Source of the DNA: Pelistega europaea
Lineage (GTDB): Bacteria; Pseudomonadota; Gammaproteobacteria; Burkholderiales; Burkholderiaceae_B
Reading direction: 5' to 3'
Assembly: GCF_013133775.1 (NCBI RefSeq)
Contig: NZ_JABGBO010000003.1
Coordinates: forward strand, 124,001 to 188,000
Length of the DNA: 64,000 nucleotides
Part shown: one piece after another, positions 26,886-39,518 of the stretch
Numbering within the stretch: position 1 is the first letter of the stretch
How the letters are laid out: each line of letters starts with the position of its first letter
Program-made: the position numbers and the translations under genes
The notes under the pieces: model-generated
Databases searched by the model: none
The model's input: only the letters and a program-made list of their open reading frames with translations
What the model was told of the DNA's origin: nothing

Positions 26886-29609
26886 CTAGCTCAACTTCCC
26901 ATGGCAATGTTTAAATTTCTTGCCACTACCGCATGGGCAGGGATCATTACGGCCAACATTTTGATAAATATCTTCAGTCGCCTCATCTGCGATAAGAGCC
27001 TCATCATAGTCTGCATGGTGATAATTTAACTTCTCTGACTGTGCATCCGCTCGTGCCTCATGAGACGCCTGCACCTCATCGACCTGTTCAGGAGAGCGAA
27101 TTTGGACTGTCAACAAGATACGAGCTGTCTCATTACGAACTCGTTCCAACATATATTTAAAGAGTTCAAATGCCTCTTTCTTGTATTCTTGTTTAGGATC
27201 TTTTTGAGCATACCCTCGCAAGTGAATACCTTGACGTAAATGGTCTAGTGCTGCCAAATGCTCTCGCCATGCAGTATCTAAACGGTCAAGCAATACAGAA
27301 CGTTCAAACTGGCTCCAAGACTCATCCCCAACCATATCAATCTTCGATTGGTAAACACGGTCTGTCTCCTCTAGGACAGCTTTGACAATACCCTCATCAT
27401 CAAGATCAGTATCTTTTTCAACCATGTCCTTGAGATTAAGAACAATGCCCCACTCCGATGCTAGTGCAGTTTGTAGCCCATCCAAATCCCATTGTTCTTC
27501 AAGGGATTCAACAGGAACATACTGACGTACAAAATCATAGATAGCATTCTGACGAAGCTCTGTAATCATTTCTCTAACAGAAGACTCTTCAAGTACTTCG
27601 TTACGTTGCCCATAGAGAACTTTACGCTGATCATTTGCCACATTATCAAACTCAAGCAACTGCTTCCGGATGTCAAAGTTACGACCCTCTACTTTACGCT
27701 GAGCAGATTCAATAGAACGAGACACCATCTTCGCCTCAATAGGCTCACCAGGAGCACCTAGACGCTCCATCAAAGCTCGAACACGATCACCTGCAAAAAT
27801 ACGCATTAATGGATCATCTAAAGACAAATAGAAACGAGAAGAACCTGGGTCACCTTGGCGTCCTGCACGACCACGTAATTGGTTATCAATACGGCGAGAT
27901 TCATGACGCTCTGTACCAATGATACGCAAACCACCTGCAGCCTTGACCTGCTCATTGCGCCCCTTCCATTCTTCACGTACTTTAGCCACCGCTGCTTCTT
28001 TTTGCTCTGGTGTTAAACTCTCATCGGCATTAATCTGACTAATTTGTTTGGCCACATTACCACCAAGCACAATATCAGTACCACGACCTGCCATATTAGT
28101 CGCAATAGTGATATGACCAGGCATGCCTGCCTCAGCAATAATTTCTGCCTCACGAGCATGTTGTTTTGCATTGAGTACATCATGAGGGAGCTTTTCTTTC
28201 TTGAGAAGTTCGGACAATAACTCAGAATTCTCAATACTTGTCGTACCAACTAACACAGGCTGCTTACGTTCATAACAATCTCGAATATCACGAATAATAG
28301 CAGCAAACTTTTCCTCAACATTAAGGAAAATCTGATCATTCTGATCAATACGTTGCATTGGTAAGTTGGTTGGAATAATCACGGTTTCAAGACCATAAAT
28401 ATCTTGGAACTCATACGCCTCTGTATCTGCTGTACCAGTCATACCTGCCAACTTGCCATACATGCGGAAATAATTTTGGAAAGTGATAGAGGCCATTGTT
28501 TGGTTTTCGTTTTGAATTTCAACGCCCTCTTTGGCTTCTACGGCTTGGTGTAGGCCATCTGACCAACGGCGTCCTGCCATAAAACGCCCGGTGAATTCAT
28601 CTACAATGACGACCTCTCCATTTTGGATAACATAATGCTGATCTTTAAAGAAAAGGTTATGGGCACGCAATGCCACCATCAAATGATGCATCAGAGTAAT
28701 ATGGCGTGGGTCGTATAAAGACTCCCCTTCTGGCAAAATACCCAAACGACGCAAGATTTCCTCAGCATGCTCATGCCCCGCCTCGGACAAATAGATTTGT
28801 TGCGCTTTTTCATCTACCCAGAAATCACCTTCTGGCTCAGGTTCCTGAGGTTTTGGCTCCTCTTTCATGCGTGTCAATAGAGGAGGAACCTGATTCATAC
28901 GAATGTACAACTCGGTGTTGTCTTCTGCTTGACCTGAAATAATCAGTGGTGTACGAGCCTCGTCAATTAGGATAGAATCGACCTCATCCACGATTGCATA
29001 GGCTAGACCACGTTGGCGACGATCACTTGCACGGTACTCCATATTATCGCGCAAATAATCAAACCCAAACTCGTTGTTGGTACCATAGGTAATATCGGCA
29101 CGATAAGCCGCATATTTTTCTTGGTTATCCTGCTCTGGAACTACAACACCTACTGTCAACCCAAGGAAAGAAAATAGACGCCCATTGTTCTCTGCATCGC
29201 GACGAGCTAGGTAATCATTCACTGTCACGATATGTACACCTTCTCCTGTCAATGCATTTAGGTATGCAGCCAAGGTACTCATCAGTGTTTTACCTTCACC
29301 GGTACGCATTTCGGCAATCTTACCATTATGCAACACAATACCGCCAATCAGTTGCACATCAAAATGGCGCATCCCCAAAACACGTTGCGATGCTTCACGC
29401 ACCACAGCAAATGCTTCAGGTAGCAAAGAATCCAAACTAGCCCCCTCCGCCAGACGTGCCTTAAACTCGCCAGTCTTAGCAGCCAGCTGCTCATCTGACA
29501 AGGCTTGCATACTAGGCTCTAATTGATTAATCTTTTGAACCAATTTACGGTACTGTTTTAATAGGCGGTCATTTCGACTACCGATGAGTTTTTTAAGTAA
29601 AGAAATCAT
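26886..29609 (-). CDS. secA: protein translocase ATPase SecA
   Basis: SecA drives preproteins through SecYEG with ATP. The 907-residue protein has Walker A as [28 protein letters not shown] as the DEAD-type motor segment, and the C-terminal zinc-binding SecB-contact motif [14 protein letters not shown]. The start [15 protein letters not shown] is the family's conserved beginning; an in-frame extension of 56 residues upstream is AT-rich, lacks homology and overlaps the divergent gene's promoter region. The gene faces dciA, which diverges at 29776. The usual M23 peptidase gene seen near secA in some relatives is not here. Confidence 0.97.
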   Translation of the reverse strand: MISLLKKLIGSRNDRLLKQYRKLVQKINQLEPSMQALSDEQLAAKTGEFKARLAEGASLDSLLPEAFAVVREASQRVLGMRHFDVQLIGGIVLHNGKIAEMRTGEGKTLMSTLAAYLNALTGEGVHIVTVNDYLARRDAENNGRLFSFLGLTVGVVVPEQDNQEKYAAYRADITYGTNNEFGFDYLRDNMEYRASDRRQRGLAYAIVDEVDSILIDEARTPLIISGQAEDNTELYIRMNQVPPLLTRMKEEPKPQEPEPEGDFWVDEKAQQIYLSEAGHEHAEEILRRLGILPEGESLYDPRHITLMHHLMVALRAHNLFFKDQHYVIQNGEVVIVDEFTGRFMAGRRWSDGLHQAVEAKEGVEIQNENQTMASITFQNYFRMYGKLAGMTGTADTEAYEFQDIYGLETVIIPTNLPMQRIDQNDQIFLNVEEKFAAIIRDIRDCYERKQPVLVGTTSIENSELLSELLKKEKLPHDVLNAKQHAREAEIIAEAGMPGHITIATNMAGRGTDIVLGGNVAKQISQINADESLTPEQKEAAVAKVREEWKGRNEQVKAAGGLRIIGTERHESRRIDNQLRGRAGRQGDPGSSRFYLSLDDPLMRIFAGDRVRALMERLGAPGEPIEAKMVSRSIESAQRKVEGRNFDIRKQLLEFDNVANDQRKVLYGQRNEVLEESSVREMITELRQNAIYDFVRQYVPVESLEEQWDLDGLQTALASEWGIVLNLKDMVEKDTDLDDEGIVKAVLEETDRVYQSKIDMVGDESWSQFERSVLLDRLDTAWREHLAALDHLRQGIHLRGYAQKDPKQEYKKEAFELFKYMLERVRNETARILLTVQIRSPEQVDEVQASHEARADAQSEKLNYHHADYDEALIADEATEDIYQNVGRNDPCPCGSGKKFKHCHGKLS

Positions 29610-29775
29610 TTTTAACGTAAAGGTAAAATTTTTATAAGCTATATAGTTTACAACATAACCCACTATATATGGGTGATTTCTATATTTCCTAGGGTAGAAC
29701 TTTTCTATATAATAACTTCGTACAATGGAAAAGATAGTAAACTGACAAATTAATTCCTCTCCTATAGGTTTCACC

Positions 29776-30297
29776 ATGACGAAGTTTCTTTCACGTAGTA
29801 ATTTTTCTCATCGCCGTCATAGTACCTCGCTGTCTCAATTTATCAATCCATTAGAAGCATTAACACAGGCTAATATGCCTATTCGCAGCACATTACAGAC
29901 AGCTCAATTATTTGCTCATATTCGTCAAGAGCTTAATCTTTTTCTACAAAATGATGTGGGTTCTTATTGCCATGTAGTACGTTTAGATGCAGAACAACTT
30001 ATTCTAGCAGTTCCCAATGCTGCCATCGCAAGCAAACTTCGACAACTTGCTCCCTCTATTGCTTCCTATCTTGCACAAAAAGGCTATACCATCTCTCGCC
30101 TAAATATCAAGGTCAGTGCAGAGCTACAACGACTGATGCCTAAAAACACCATCTCAAAACACTCTCAAGGTCATACTTCAACTAATCCTAGAGTACAGCA
30201 ATGTCACCAAGCCTTTCAGACATTTGTACAACAATACCCTGACAGCCCTCTAGCACCCAGTATTCACAAGTTTCTACAGACAACAAAAGGGGATTGA
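29776..30297 (+). CDS. dciA: DciA-like protein (DUF721)
   Basis: The 173-residue protein matches the DUF721 family by its short globular core ([36 protein letters not shown], given here in parts) and by its place between secA and lpxC. DciA is the likely ancestral operator of the replicative helicase DnaB in bacteria without DnaC. The N-terminal 50 residues are basic and the C-terminal 50 are low in conservation, as in other family members. The assignment rests on domain shape and position and is good but not certain. Confidence 0.75.
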   Translation: MTKFLSRSNFSHRRHSTSLSQFINPLEALTQANMPIRSTLQTAQLFAHIRQELNLFLQNDVGSYCHVVRLDAEQLILAVPNAAIASKLRQLAPSIASYLAQKGYTISRLNIKVSAELQRLMPKNTISKHSQGHTSTNPRVQQCHQAFQTFVQQYPDSPLAPSIHKFLQTTKGD

Positions 30298-30304
30298 ATC
30301 CCCT
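30288..30304 (+). terminator. possible terminator overlapping the dciA stop
   Basis: GGGGAT-TGA-ATCCCC forms a short tight hairpin across the dciA stop codon, but the following bases (TCTCTAATC) are only partly T-rich. Confidence 0.35.
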
Positions 30305-30341
30305 CTCTAATCATGTTGAAAGAACAAAAATCTGCTAGATT

Positions 30342-31271
30342 CTAGACTAGACGCCAGTCTCGACTAATAGCCTCTGCTTGATGAATACCCACCTCATCTT
30401 CAAAGGTTACAATCTCGTAAGCATCTTCCTGTGCAAGTAATGCACGAGCTAGCTTATTGTTGAGACCATGGCCCGATTTGCAAGCCACATAGCGTGCTAG
30501 CAACGGATGCCCAATCAGATACAAGTCCCCAATCGCATCTAAAATCTTATGCTTGACAAACTCATCATCATAACGCAGTCCTTCTGCATTTAGAATACGA
30601 TATTCGTCCAATACAATGGCATTATCCAAACTACCACCACGTGCTAGACCGATACCTCGCAACATTTCTACTTCATTGGCAAAACCAAAAGTACGGGCAC
30701 GTGCAATCTGATCCACATAAGAATCTTTGGCAAAGTCAATCTCTGCAAAGTTTGCAGTAGAATCAATGGCAGGGTGTCTAAAATCAATAGAAAACGCCAA
30801 AGCAAAACCTTCGTAAGGTTCTAATCGTGCCCACTTGCGTTGCTCACCTTCACCCTCAGAAACCTCGACCACCTTTTTCACCCTGATAAAACGCTTGGGG
30901 GCATTTTGCTCTACTATACCTGCATCCTTAAGCAAGTATACAAAGGTGGAAGCACTACCATCCATAATAGGAATTTCTTCTGCATCCACATCAATGTGAA
31001 TATTATCAATGCCAAGACCTGCCAAGGCACTCATTAAATGTTCTACAGTAGATACTCGATAAGCACCATTTTGGAGTACGGAAGCCATACGCGTATCACC
31101 TACGCCATCAGCCACTGCAGGAAAATCAAGAACTTCCGGAGTGTCTACACGGTGGAAAACGATGCCTGTATTAGGCTCTGCTGGACGTAAAGTCAGCTTA
31201 ACTCGCGAACCAGAATGAACACCCACACCTGTCGCATTGACTACTTTTTTAATTGTTCTTTGTTTTAACAT
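30342..31271 (-). CDS. lpxC: UDP-3-O-acyl-N-acetylglucosamine deacetylase
   Basis: LpxC is the zinc enzyme of the committed step of lipid A synthesis. The 309-residue protein has the start [20 protein letters not shown], the first metal histidine in [10 protein letters not shown], and the second metal site in [20 protein letters not shown]. The active-site segment [11 protein letters not shown] is present. It lies downstream of ftsZ at the end of the dcw cluster, as in most gammaproteobacteria and betaproteobacteria, but a strong terminator separates it from ftsZ, so it probably has its own promoter in 31272-31399. Confidence 0.97.
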   Translation of the reverse strand: MLKQRTIKKVVNATGVGVHSGSRVKLTLRPAEPNTGIVFHRVDTPEVLDFPAVADGVGDTRMASVLQNGAYRVSTVEHLMSALAGLGIDNIHIDVDAEEIPIMDGSASTFVYLLKDAGIVEQNAPKRFIRVKKVVEVSEGEGEQRKWARLEPYEGFALAFSIDFRHPAIDSTANFAEIDFAKDSYVDQIARARTFGFANEVEMLRGIGLARGGSLDNAIVLDEYRILNAEGLRYDDEFVKHKILDAIGDLYLIGHPLLARYVACKSGHGLNNKLARALLAQEDAYEIVTFEDEVGIHQAEAISRDWRLV

Positions 31272-31399
31272 GTAGATATTACCCTAAAAGTAAACTGTTA
31301 TCACTTATTATTGTACCCCGTTTTTGACATCTGCGTGGAACAATTATTTTTCTAACACCATTTAATTGTCACAAAATTCAACATCGCACAGGGATACAC

Positions 31400-31440
31400 G
31401 AAAAATGCGAAAGCAGCAATAGTACTACTTTCGCATTTTG
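31400..31440 (-). terminator. terminator after ftsZ
   Basis: A near-perfect 12-bp stem (AAAATGCGAAAG with CTTTCGCATTTT) is flanked by a T run on the minus strand. It lies 25 bases past the ftsZ stop and closes the dcw operon. Confidence 0.85.
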
Positions 31441-31465
31441 TTAAATGGTAGGTAACAACAAAATT

Positions 31466-32698
31466 TTAGTTAGCCTGTTTGCGAAGATAAGCTGGTACTT
31501 CGCGCTCAGAACCTTCGCCACCCAAACCTAAAGAGCGGCCACCACGGCCACGGATACCACCACGAATGCCAATTGCAGCAAGTGCGTCTTGACGATCTGG
31601 TGTGAATAACGCCATACCATCTGTACCAGTGGCACGAACTTCTTCGGTCTCTTCAGATTTCACAAGCTCCAAGTTACGACCCAACCCTGTTGCTACAACA
31701 GTGACACGGACACGATCACCCATGCTTTCATCGTAAGCATTACCAGAAATAATCATAGCGTCTTTATCCGCATAACTAGCGATAATCTCATTAATCTTAC
31801 GAATTTCAGACATCTTGATATTCTTGCTAGCAGTTACATTAATTAATACACCGCGAGCACCATTGAGGCTAACACCTTCAAGCAATGGGCAAGCAATAGC
31901 TGCCTTAGCAGCTTCAACAGCACGGTTTTCGCCAGAAGCAACTGCCGTACCCATCATAGCCTGACCATACTCACCCATCACAGTTTTAACGTCCTCGAAG
32001 TCAACGTTGACGTTACCTTGAACATTAATGATTTCTGCAATACCTGCACAAGCATTGTGAAGAACGTTATCCGCTTCTTTGAAGCATTCTTCATAAGTTG
32101 CATCTTCACCAAGAATTTCAATAAGTTTCTCGTTAAGCACAACCACCAAAGAATGTACATGTTTACTTAACTCTGCAACACCTTCTTCGGCAATAGTCAT
32201 GCGCTTCTTGCCCTCATAGGCAAAAGGCTTAGTTACGATACCTACTGTAAGAATACCAAGTTCTTTAGCAACTTCTGCCACAACAGGGGCTGCTCCAGTA
32301 CCCGTACCACCACCCATACCAGCAGTGATAAATACCATCTGAGCACCTTGTAAAGCAGAACGAATTTTCTCGCGAGCTTGTTCTGCAGCAACGCGACCTT
32401 GCTCGGGACGTGCGCCAGCACCTAAACCCGTAGTACCTAAAGGAATCACAGTCTCTGCTTTAGACTGAGCAAGAGCTTGAGCATCTGTGTTGGCACAAAT
32501 AAAATCAACACCACGCACACCGGCATCAATCATGTGATTAACAGCGTTACCGCCTGCGCCACCAACACCAACGACTTTGATTAATGTCTTGCTTGGTTGT
32601 TCATCATCAATTAAACCAAAGCCAAGACCAGAACTGTTTTGCTGTGTAGATGAAGTGCTATCCTCATCAATAAAGTTGAACCCTGCAGACATAGTCAT
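31466..32698 (-). CDS. ftsZ: cell division protein FtsZ
   Basis: FtsZ is the tubulin-like GTPase that forms the Z ring. The 410-residue protein has the GTP-binding signature [10 protein letters not shown], the start-region [13 protein letters not shown], and a C-terminal peptide [11 protein letters not shown] for binding FtsA and ZipA-type partners. The first of two close ATGs was chosen because AGGGG lies six bases upstream. It is last in the dcw cluster, 182 bases after ftsA. That longer gap suggests an extra promoter for ftsZ, as in E. coli. Confidence 0.98.
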   Translation of the reverse strand: MTMSAGFNFIDEDSTSSTQQNSSGLGFGLIDDEQPSKTLIKVVGVGGAGGNAVNHMIDAGVRGVDFICANTDAQALAQSKAETVIPLGTTGLGAGARPEQGRVAAEQAREKIRSALQGAQMVFITAGMGGGTGTGAAPVVAEVAKELGILTVGIVTKPFAYEGKKRMTIAEEGVAELSKHVHSLVVVLNEKLIEILGEDATYEECFKEADNVLHNACAGIAEIINVQGNVNVDFEDVKTVMGEYGQAMMGTAVASGENRAVEAAKAAIACPLLEGVSLNGARGVLINVTASKNIKMSEIRKINEIIASYADKDAMIISGNAYDESMGDRVRVTVVATGLGRNLELVKSEETEEVRATGTDGMALFTPDRQDALAAIGIRGGIRGRGGRSLGLGGEGSEREVPAYLRKQAN

Positions 32699-32880
32699 AG
32701 TTCACCCCTAAAAACGAAACCATTAACGAAACCCCCAGCCAAAATTTCGGAAATCGTCTCAAAGAAAAGCCCAGTGCGTGACTACTCGACACTCTCTTTG
32801 AACCGTCTCCTCTTGTTGCATGACCCCTCACGCAACATGGACAATTTAAAAAAGCCCATTGTATTATATACTAAATTCTC

Positions 32881-34101
32881 TTAATTCAGTACATAATCCA
32901 CAATTTTTTTCCAAAAACTTCGCTTACCTGCACAAGTAGGCTCCTCATCCAATTGCAATCTTGCTTGTAGCAGCAGCCCCATCACGGTAGCAAACTGTGG
33001 CTGAGCCACAACATCAGCCAAACTACCATAGTACAGCGGGCGTCCTACCTTGGCAGGGATTTGAAAAACCTCTTCTGCTAAATCAGCAATTCCTGGCAAC
33101 AAAGAGCCTCCACCAGTCAACACGATAGAGTGAGGAACTAGCTCGTTTTCTTCAAGATTACTTTGGATGGATTCGAAAATTTCCACTAAACGGCAAGAGA
33201 TAACCTCACCAATAATCTGATGAGAGACTTTGCGCTCTTGACGACCTTGGTCTCCCACAGGAGATAATGTAACCACATCTGTCTCGGATACTAACTCAGG
33301 TTTTGCAATCCCATTTTCTAATTTTAAGTCTTCAGCCTCTGGCACAGGAATATGAAACACCTTGGCCAAGTCACTGGTCACTAACTGACCACCCTCAGGG
33401 AAAATATGACTATGACGAATGAAACCATCCTTGTATACCGTAAAACCCGTTGTACCTGCACCAATATCAATCAATAAGACACCCTGTTGTTTTTCATCAT
33501 CACTCAAGCAGACTTCACTCGCTGCTAATGGATTTAGGGTGAGTTGATAAGGTTCTAAACCACAACGACGCACACATTTAAGAATATTTTGTGCAGCAGT
33601 CTCCTCTCCTGTAACGATATGCACACGTACTTCAAGACGAACCCCGGCCATCCCTTCAGGACGAGAAATACCCTCTTGCCGATCCACGATAAACTGTTGG
33701 GTAATGACGTGCAGAATTCGTTGGTCATTAGAGATGTTCACTGCCTTGGCAGTATCAATTACTCGATTGACATCTATAGCAGTAACTTCCTTGTCACGAA
33801 TCGCAACCATACCACTGGAATTAAAGCTGACGATGTGAGCCCCATTGATACCCACCATGGCATCACGAATCTTGCAGTCAGCCATCAACTCTGCTTCTTC
33901 TAAAGCTTTTTGAATAGCTCGGACGGTAATATCAATATTAATAACCGAACCATTGCGAATACCGCCCTGTGTCGGTGCCTGACCCAAGCCAAGCACTTCA
34001 AATCTCCCATGTTCAGGAAGCGCCTCTGCCACTACAGCAACAACCTTGCTAGTGCCGATATCTAAAGCAACAATCAAATCCCTTTTCAAATCACGAGTCA
34101 T
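32881..34101 (-). CDS. ftsA: cell division protein FtsA
   Basis: FtsA is the actin-like membrane tether of the Z ring. The 406-residue protein starts MTRDLKRDLIVALDIGTSKVVAVVAE with the phosphate-1 motif, has the phosphate-2 loop LLIDIGAGTTGFTVYKDG, and ends in an amphipathic membrane-targeting helix (FWKKIVDYVLN). Its ATG overlaps the ftsQ stop by 4 bases, so translation is coupled. Confidence 0.97.
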   Translation of the reverse strand: MTRDLKRDLIVALDIGTSKVVAVVAEALPEHGRFEVLGLGQAPTQGGIRNGSVINIDITVRAIQKALEEAELMADCKIRDAMVGINGAHIVSFNSSGMVAIRDKEVTAIDVNRVIDTAKAVNISNDQRILHVITQQFIVDRQEGISRPEGMAGVRLEVRVHIVTGEETAAQNILKCVRRCGLEPYQLTLNPLAASEVCLSDDEKQQGVLLIDIGAGTTGFTVYKDGFIRHSHIFPEGGQLVTSDLAKVFHIPVPEAEDLKLENGIAKPELVSETDVVTLSPVGDQGRQERKVSHQIIGEVISCRLVEIFESIQSNLEENELVPHSIVLTGGGSLLPGIADLAEEVFQIPAKVGRPLYYGSLADVVAQPQFATVMGLLLQARLQLDEEPTCAGKRSFWKKIVDYVLN

Positions 34102-34895
34102 TTTTTCTCTTCTTTCTCAACGGTTGGAGCGAACGTTATTGCAAAGCCTTTAGTATACCTAAGATCTACCTTGCTTATCGTTCTTCCTTTGGTTCTTTCT
34201 GATAAAACAGGCCAAACTTGCACAAAACGTCGCACATTGCCCGCAAAACTCAATGCTCCCTGACGCCCACCAAGAGGATCAATCACATCAGCACCACCAT
34301 CACGCCCTAGAATTAGCTCTAGGCCATTGTTCAGTTTAACTTGCCAGGCATAACGATCGCTCAGCGACATCGTATCAATCTGCAAGCCCAGTGGAGATAG
34401 TAATGTGGCTAGCTCCCCTGCACGCTGCACCATGAGCTTCTCTGAGCCGTCAGGCCCATTATACTGCGGATAAAAAACATTGCTGTCCAACTCTTCCCGG
34501 TTGGCAGTAAAAACCTCGCCCCATGTGTCAATAAGTTGATTTTCATTCCACTTGGCATAAGCCTCATGCTCTTCAACCCTCAATAACAATCCATTTGGCC
34601 ACAAACGACTAATATCGACATGCCTCACCCAAGAGATGCTTTCTATTTGCTTCTTTAATTCTGCTAAATCAATCGTAAAAAAATTACCATGAATATGACC
34701 TGCAATCGCTGCATGTATATTAGCAGGGGAAACATGCAATAAAGCATTACCATCTTTGGAGTCTAAATCCATTTTGGTAATGTTAAACATTGGACGATGA
34801 ATAAACCAATAACCAGCCCCCACTGACAGTGCAATCACTGCACCCAGCATAACGATATTGGCAATAAAGTTAATCAATCGTGGATTGTTAAACAC
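34098..34895 (-). CDS. ftsQ: cell division protein FtsQ
   Basis: FtsQ is a bitopic membrane protein that links early and late division proteins. The 265-residue protein has one membrane segment (FIANIVMLGAVIALSVGAGYWF), then a POTRA domain (FNITKMDLDSKDGNALLHVS to LRVEEHEAYAKW) and an FtsQ domain (LSDRYAWQVKLNNGLELILGRD). It lies between ddl and ftsA, its conserved place. Short distances to both neighbours support one operon. Confidence 0.95.
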   Translation of the reverse strand: MFNNPRLINFIANIVMLGAVIALSVGAGYWFIHRPMFNITKMDLDSKDGNALLHVSPANIHAAIAGHIHGNFFTIDLAELKKQIESISWVRHVDISRLWPNGLLLRVEEHEAYAKWNENQLIDTWGEVFTANREELDSNVFYPQYNGPDGSEKLMVQRAGELATLLSPLGLQIDTMSLSDRYAWQVKLNNGLELILGRDGGADVIDPLGGRQGALSFAGNVRRFVQVWPVLSERTKGRTISKVDLRYTKGFAITFAPTVEKEEKK

Positions 34896-34904
34896 GCATC
34901 TATC

Positions 34905-35843
34905 CTATTTTCTTAATACTTTGGTACTGGCTTGCCCTAATAATAATACACAAAGCTCAGCATAATTGATACCTATAGACTTAGCAGACATAGGTACCAA
35001 TGAGTGACTAGTCATTCCTGGCGAGGTATTGATTTCCAAAATCCAAGGACGATTTTGTTCATCCAACATCACATCAATACGTGCCCAGCCCTCACAACCA
35101 ATAGCATTATAAGCCTTTACACAATAATCTTGAATCTGTTGTGTCAGCTCAGGCGATAATTGTGCAGGACATTCATAACGTGTGTCATTAGAGATATATT
35201 TATTATTGAAATCATAATTACCCTCTGGAGCAATAATCTCAATAATAGGCAAAGCATGTGCATCAGCCCCTTTACCCAATACAGGGATAGTAAGCTCACG
35301 CCCAATAATGCATTGCTCAGCTAGTAACTCACTTTCATAAGTACTTGATAGTTGAAATGCTTCTGTAATTTCACTGTTTTGTTTGACTTTTTTAAGACCT
35401 AATGTTGATCCTTCATGAGGGGGTTTCACAATCATAGGTAAACCCAATTGTTCAGCTGCCGCATATAAATCAGCCTCTGTATGTGCTACAGCATATTTGG
35501 GTGTAGGAACCCCCTGTGATAATAAAATACGCTTGGTCATAATTTTGTCCATTGCAATGGCTGAAGCCATCACACCTGGACCGGTGTAAGGGACGCCTAA
35601 CCATTCAAGCACACCCTGCACACAACCATCCTCACCAAAACGTCCATGCAATGCAATAAAAACACGATCAAACTGCTCTGCTGCTAATTCTGCAATACTG
35701 CGTTCGCCCAAATCAAATAAATGTGCATCAACTCCCTTACTCAATAAGGCCTCATACACACCTTGTCCTGATTGAATAGAGACAGGGCGTTCAGACGAAA
35801 CGCCACCATACAACACTCCAACTTTACCAAATTTTGTCGTCAT
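34905..35843 (-). CDS. ddl: D-alanine--D-alanine ligase
   Basis: Ddl joins two D-Ala for the peptidoglycan stem peptide. The 312-residue protein has [19 protein letters not shown] at the start, the ATP-grasp loop [14 protein letters not shown], and the metal-binding end [18 protein letters not shown]. The SER in the first motif and the final INTSPGMT are usual for the DdlB branch. It overlaps murC by 4 bases. Confidence 0.97.
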   Translation of the reverse strand: MTTKFGKVGVLYGGVSSERPVSIQSGQGVYEALLSKGVDAHLFDLGERSIAELAAEQFDRVFIALHGRFGEDGCVQGVLEWLGVPYTGPGVMASAIAMDKIMTKRILLSQGVPTPKYAVAHTEADLYAAAEQLGLPMIVKPPHEGSTLGLKKVKQNSEITEAFQLSSTYESELLAEQCIIGRELTIPVLGKGADAHALPIIEIIAPEGNYDFNNKYISNDTRYECPAQLSPELTQQIQDYCVKAYNAIGCEGWARIDVMLDEQNRPWILEINTSPGMTSHSLVPMSAKSIGINYAELCVLLLGQASTKVLRK

Positions 35844-37240
35844 GACATTTCTCCAATTAACCCAGGCACTTTATTGATAGAACCAGCACCCATACACAAT
35901 ACCACATCTCCATCTTTAACAAACTGTCTTAGCGCTGCAGGCAAATCCAGTACATTTTTCACAAAGGTTGGCTTAACTTGCGCTGCTTCCATCAGTGCAT
36001 CAGTCAATGCTTGACCATCAGCACCAGGAATAGCAGCCTCACCTGCTGGATAAACATCTGTTAAAAACACCTCATCCACTGTCCCCAGCACACGTACAAA
36101 ATCATTGAAACAATCCCGTGTTCGAGTATAACGATGAGGCTGGAATGCCAATACCAAACGGTGGTTAGGATAAGCCCCTCGAGCTGCTTCGATTGTGGCA
36201 GCCATCTCAACAGGATGATGCCCATAATCATCAATCAGGCGGAACATACCTCCTCCTTGTTCTTTGGGAACATTAAACTCTCCATACTGAGTAAAGCGAC
36301 GTCCGACCCCATTAAATTCCAACAATGCTTTTCGAATCGCCACTTCAGGTACTCCTACCTCGGTTGCCACAGCAATTGCTGCTAATGCGTTGAGTACATT
36401 GTGCTTACCTGGTGTATTTAACACAATATCTTTTAATACACTATCTGAATGTCGGCGTTTTACATCAAAACGCATGGTTGCCCCTTCTGCACGCACATTA
36501 AATGCTTGAAAATCGGCATCCTCATTAAAACCATACGAAGTGGTCTGGCATGAGATAAGAGGCAAAATTTTGCACACATTCTCATCATCGGTACAAACAA
36601 TAGCACTACCATAAAACGGCAAACGCTGTAAAAACTGTACAAAAGCACCTAGCAATTTAGCTGAGTTATGACCATAAGTATCCATATGGTCTTCATCAAT
36701 ATTGGTGATAATAGCAATAACAGGAAGTAGATTCAGGAAAGAGGCATCGGATTCATCGGCCTCTACTACAATAAAATCACCTGTACCCAAGCGCGCATTT
36801 GCCCCAGCAGAATTCAGTTTACCGCCAATCACAAAAGTCGGATCCATACCTGCAGCACCAAGAATACTTGCAACCAAACTAGTGGTTGTCGTCTTGCCAT
36901 GTGTACCTGCAATAGCAATACCACTTTTTAAACGCATTAGTTCAGCAAGCATCAAAGCACGCGGCACCACAGGGATTCCCTTTGCACGAGCAGCTAAGAC
37001 TTCCGGATTGCTACCCAAAATAGCAGTAGAAGTTACCACTGCATCAGCTCCCTCAATATACTCAGCTTGGTGATCGTTGTAGATGGTCGCACCAAGGCTT
37101 GCCAAGCGCCGAGTCACAGCTGAATCACTCATGTCAGAGCCACTGATACGGTATCCTAAATTTAGTAGCACTTCGGCAATACCACTCATACCTGAGCCAC
37201 CAATACCAACAAAATGTATATGGTGAATTTTATGTTTCAT
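35840..37240 (-). CDS. murC: UDP-N-acetylmuramate--L-alanine ligase
   Basis: MurC adds the first L-Ala to UDP-MurNAc. The 466-residue protein has [18 protein letters not shown] at the start, the ATP loop [13 protein letters not shown], the central DESDASFL, and the [15 protein letters not shown] segment. It follows murG by 3 bases. Confidence 0.98.
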   Translation of the reverse strand: MKHKIHHIHFVGIGGSGMSGIAEVLLNLGYRISGSDMSDSAVTRRLASLGATIYNDHQAEYIEGADAVVTSTAILGSNPEVLAARAKGIPVVPRALMLAELMRLKSGIAIAGTHGKTTTTSLVASILGAAGMDPTFVIGGKLNSAGANARLGTGDFIVVEADESDASFLNLLPVIAIITNIDEDHMDTYGHNSAKLLGAFVQFLQRLPFYGSAIVCTDDENVCKILPLISCQTTSYGFNEDADFQAFNVRAEGATMRFDVKRRHSDSVLKDIVLNTPGKHNVLNALAAIAVATEVGVPEVAIRKALLEFNGVGRRFTQYGEFNVPKEQGGGMFRLIDDYGHHPVEMAATIEAARGAYPNHRLVLAFQPHRYTRTRDCFNDFVRVLGTVDEVFLTDVYPAGEAAIPGADGQALTDALMEAAQVKPTFVKNVLDLPAALRQFVKDGDVVLCMGAGSINKVPGLIGEMS

Positions 37241-37243
37241 TTT

Positions 37244-38308
37244 TTATCCTTTAACTGCACGCTCACACGTATCAGCAATATCCTGCGTTGCATGTGTATA
37301 AGCCATTTTTCTTGCTTTTATCGCAACCTCTAGCAATTGTGCACGTGTATGCACCTGCAAGAACTCACAAAGTTGCTGAGATTTTAAATCTTTTTGGGCA
37401 TAACTAAAAGCCGCCCCTTCACTTGCTAGCCATGCGGCATTCGCTGTTTGATGATCATCAATCGCATGAGGAAGTGGTACAAATAGCGCAGCTACACCAA
37501 CAGCAGCAACCTCTGCAACTGTCATCGCTCCAGCCCGACAAATTAGCAAGTCAGCTTGTCCTAGCTCACTTGCCATATCTTCAATAAACGCTACACATCG
37601 AGCTTGAACCCCATAACGTTCATATGTCTGTTGCAAAGTCGCCAAATGCTGCTCCCCTGATTGATGAACCACCACAGGACGTTGTTGTTCTGGTATTTGA
37701 GACAAAGCCTCAGGCACTAGATTATTTAGTGCCATAGCCCCCAAACTTCCACCTACGACTAGCACACGCAAAGGACCTGAACGACTTGCATAACGCTGTT
37801 CTGGAGGCAACACGCTTAACAAATCTTGACGGACAGGATTGCCTACAACCACTCCTTGATTAAAAACATGAGGGAAACCTGTCAATGTGGCATATGCAAA
37901 CTTTGCAATAGCCTTATTCGCAGTTCCTGCTACTGCATTTTGTTCATGTACCACGATTGGAATGCCTGCCAGTTTTGCCATCACAGCACCGGGAAAAGAA
38001 ACATACCCTCCCATACCCAACACCATATCAGGCTTAACCTGTTTAATTGCTTTACGGGCGGCCAGACATGCTTTTAACAAGGTAAAAGGCAGTTTCAATA
38101 ATGTCGTTATCCCCTTGCCTCGAAGTCCAGCAAATGCCATAGGAACGAGTTCAATACCATGCTTAGGCACAATACGCCCTTCCATGCGTTCTGGATTACC
38201 AAGCCATTTGACTGTCCAGCCTCGTTGTTGCAACTCATGAGCCACCGCCAATCCTGGCATGATATGCCCACCAGTCCCTCCTGCCATCACAAGTGCTGTC
38301 TTAGACAT
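37244..38308 (-). CDS. murG: MurG lipid II synthase (GlcNAc transferase)
   Basis: MurG adds GlcNAc to lipid I on the cytoplasmic face of the membrane. The 354-residue protein has the first glycine loop ([16 protein letters not shown]), the middle loop [11 protein letters not shown], and the C-terminal donor-binding part [17 protein letters not shown] and [15 protein letters not shown]. It overlaps ftsW by 8 bases. Confidence 0.98.
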   Translation of the reverse strand: MSKTALVMAGGTGGHIMPGLAVAHELQQRGWTVKWLGNPERMEGRIVPKHGIELVPMAFAGLRGKGITTLLKLPFTLLKACLAARKAIKQVKPDMVLGMGGYVSFPGAVMAKLAGIPIVVHEQNAVAGTANKAIAKFAYATLTGFPHVFNQGVVVGNPVRQDLLSVLPPEQRYASRSGPLRVLVVGGSLGAMALNNLVPEALSQIPEQQRPVVVHQSGEQHLATLQQTYERYGVQARCVAFIEDMASELGQADLLICRAGAMTVAEVAAVGVAALFVPLPHAIDDHQTANAAWLASEGAAFSYAQKDLKSQQLCEFLQVHTRAQLLEVAIKARKMAYTHATQDIADTCERAVKG

Positions 38309-39518
38309 GCCCTCCCCCCTTGCGTCCTGTAGCGAAGTTTTGACCTCGCATCATACAACGATTCTCATAATCAATACGCAATAATACTGCCACAGCAATC
38401 ATATTCATAACTAAAGCAGATCCGCCATAACTCACCAGAGGTAGTGTCAAACCTTTTGTAGGTAACAAACCAAAACACACACCAAGATTAATGAATGCCT
38501 GTACCCCAAACCATACCGCAATACCTTGGGCAACAAGTCCGTTAAACTCTCTATCCATCGCCACAGCATGACGCCCAATAACTAATCCTTTTTTCACAAT
38601 AATGGCAAATAGAATAATCACGCCCATAATACCGACAAAACCCAATTCTTCTGCCACTACCGCCATAATGAAGTCAGTATGCGCCTCTGGGAGGTAGTGT
38701 AGTTTCTCAATACTAAACCCTAAACCCACACCAAAGATTTCACCACGACCAACTGCAATCAAGGAATGACTCAACTGGTATCCTGTTGATTGAGCATGCT
38801 CTGCACTAAATGGGTCAAGGTAGGCAAAAATCCGTTGTAACCGCCATGGGGCAGTCACAATCAAACCAACAATACCAGCTACTGCAATACCGATTAAGGC
38901 AACAAATACTTTAAGACTGACGCCACCAAGAAATAACAGTCCAAACACAATTGCTGCCACCACCATGGTAGCTCCAAGGTCTGGCTCCGCCAACAATAGC
39001 ATGGCTGCAATACCCAGAAAACCTAATATGGGGAGCAATCCTCTAACCTTTCGCATATATTGTTTTTTGCGACCGATATACCATGAGCAAAAAATCACCA
39101 TGGCTAGTTTAGTTAGCTCAGATGACTGAAAATTAACTGGGCCAATTGGAATCCAACGCGAAGCACCATTAACCTCCCGACCAATCCCTGGGACAAGCAC
39201 TAACACAAGGAAAAAGATACTCAATCCATATAGAGGTAAAGCATTTCTTTCCCAAAATTGCATAGGGACAAAGCTAGTTAAAACACCTGCTAAGATACCC
39301 ACGATGATAAAGACAAGATGACGCGTAAAAAAGAAATAACGGTCGGCATTTACATATTTAGGTCCATCACTCAGCGCAATAGAGGCTGAAAATACCATGA
39401 TAAGCCCAAAAACAAGTAGTACAACCACCGCACAGACAAGAAGCAAATCATAATCCCGCATATTTGTCCGCGAAGGTTTGACAGACATAAAACCCCTGGT
39501 GGTAGTGGTTGTATTCAC
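38301..39518 (-). CDS. ftsW: cell division protein FtsW (SEDS glycosyltransferase)
   Basis: FtsW polymerises lipid II at the septum with FtsI. The 405-residue protein has about ten membrane segments. The SEDS landmarks are [40 protein letters not shown] and the C-terminal [20 protein letters not shown]. The catalytic Asp candidate lies in the [11 protein letters not shown] segment. The N-terminal Thr run ([10 protein letters not shown]) is short and probably cytoplasmic; a later start at MSVKPSR is possible. It overlaps murD by 4 bases. Confidence 0.97.
   Translation of the reverse strand: MNTTTTTRGFMSVKPSRTNMRDYDLLLVCAVVVLLVFGLIMVFSASIALSDGPKYVNADRYFFFTRHLVFIIVGILAGVLTSFVPMQFWERNALPLYGLSIFFLVLVLVPGIGREVNGASRWIPIGPVNFQSSELTKLAMVIFCSWYIGRKKQYMRKVRGLLPILGFLGIAAMLLLAEPDLGATMVVAAIVFGLLFLGGVSLKVFVALIGIAVAGIVGLIVTAPWRLQRIFAYLDPFSAEHAQSTGYQLSHSLIAVGRGEIFGVGLGFSIEKLHYLPEAHTDFIMAVVAEELGFVGIMGVIILFAIIVKKGLVIGRHAVAMDREFNGLVAQGIAVWFGVQAFINLGVCFGLLPTKGLTLPLVSYGGSALVMNMIAVAVLLRIDYENRCMMRGQNFATGRKGGGHV

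Noticed and set aside
29702-29725. ATAACTTCGTA, like one arm of a lox site
   Set aside because: The second arm is missing and there is no recombinase gene. The related strings near 53511 are better explained as a regulator dyad.
26886-29777. SecA with a 56-residue N-terminal extension
   Set aside because: The extension is AT-rich with no homology. The start at 29609 ([10 protein letters not shown]) is the conserved one.
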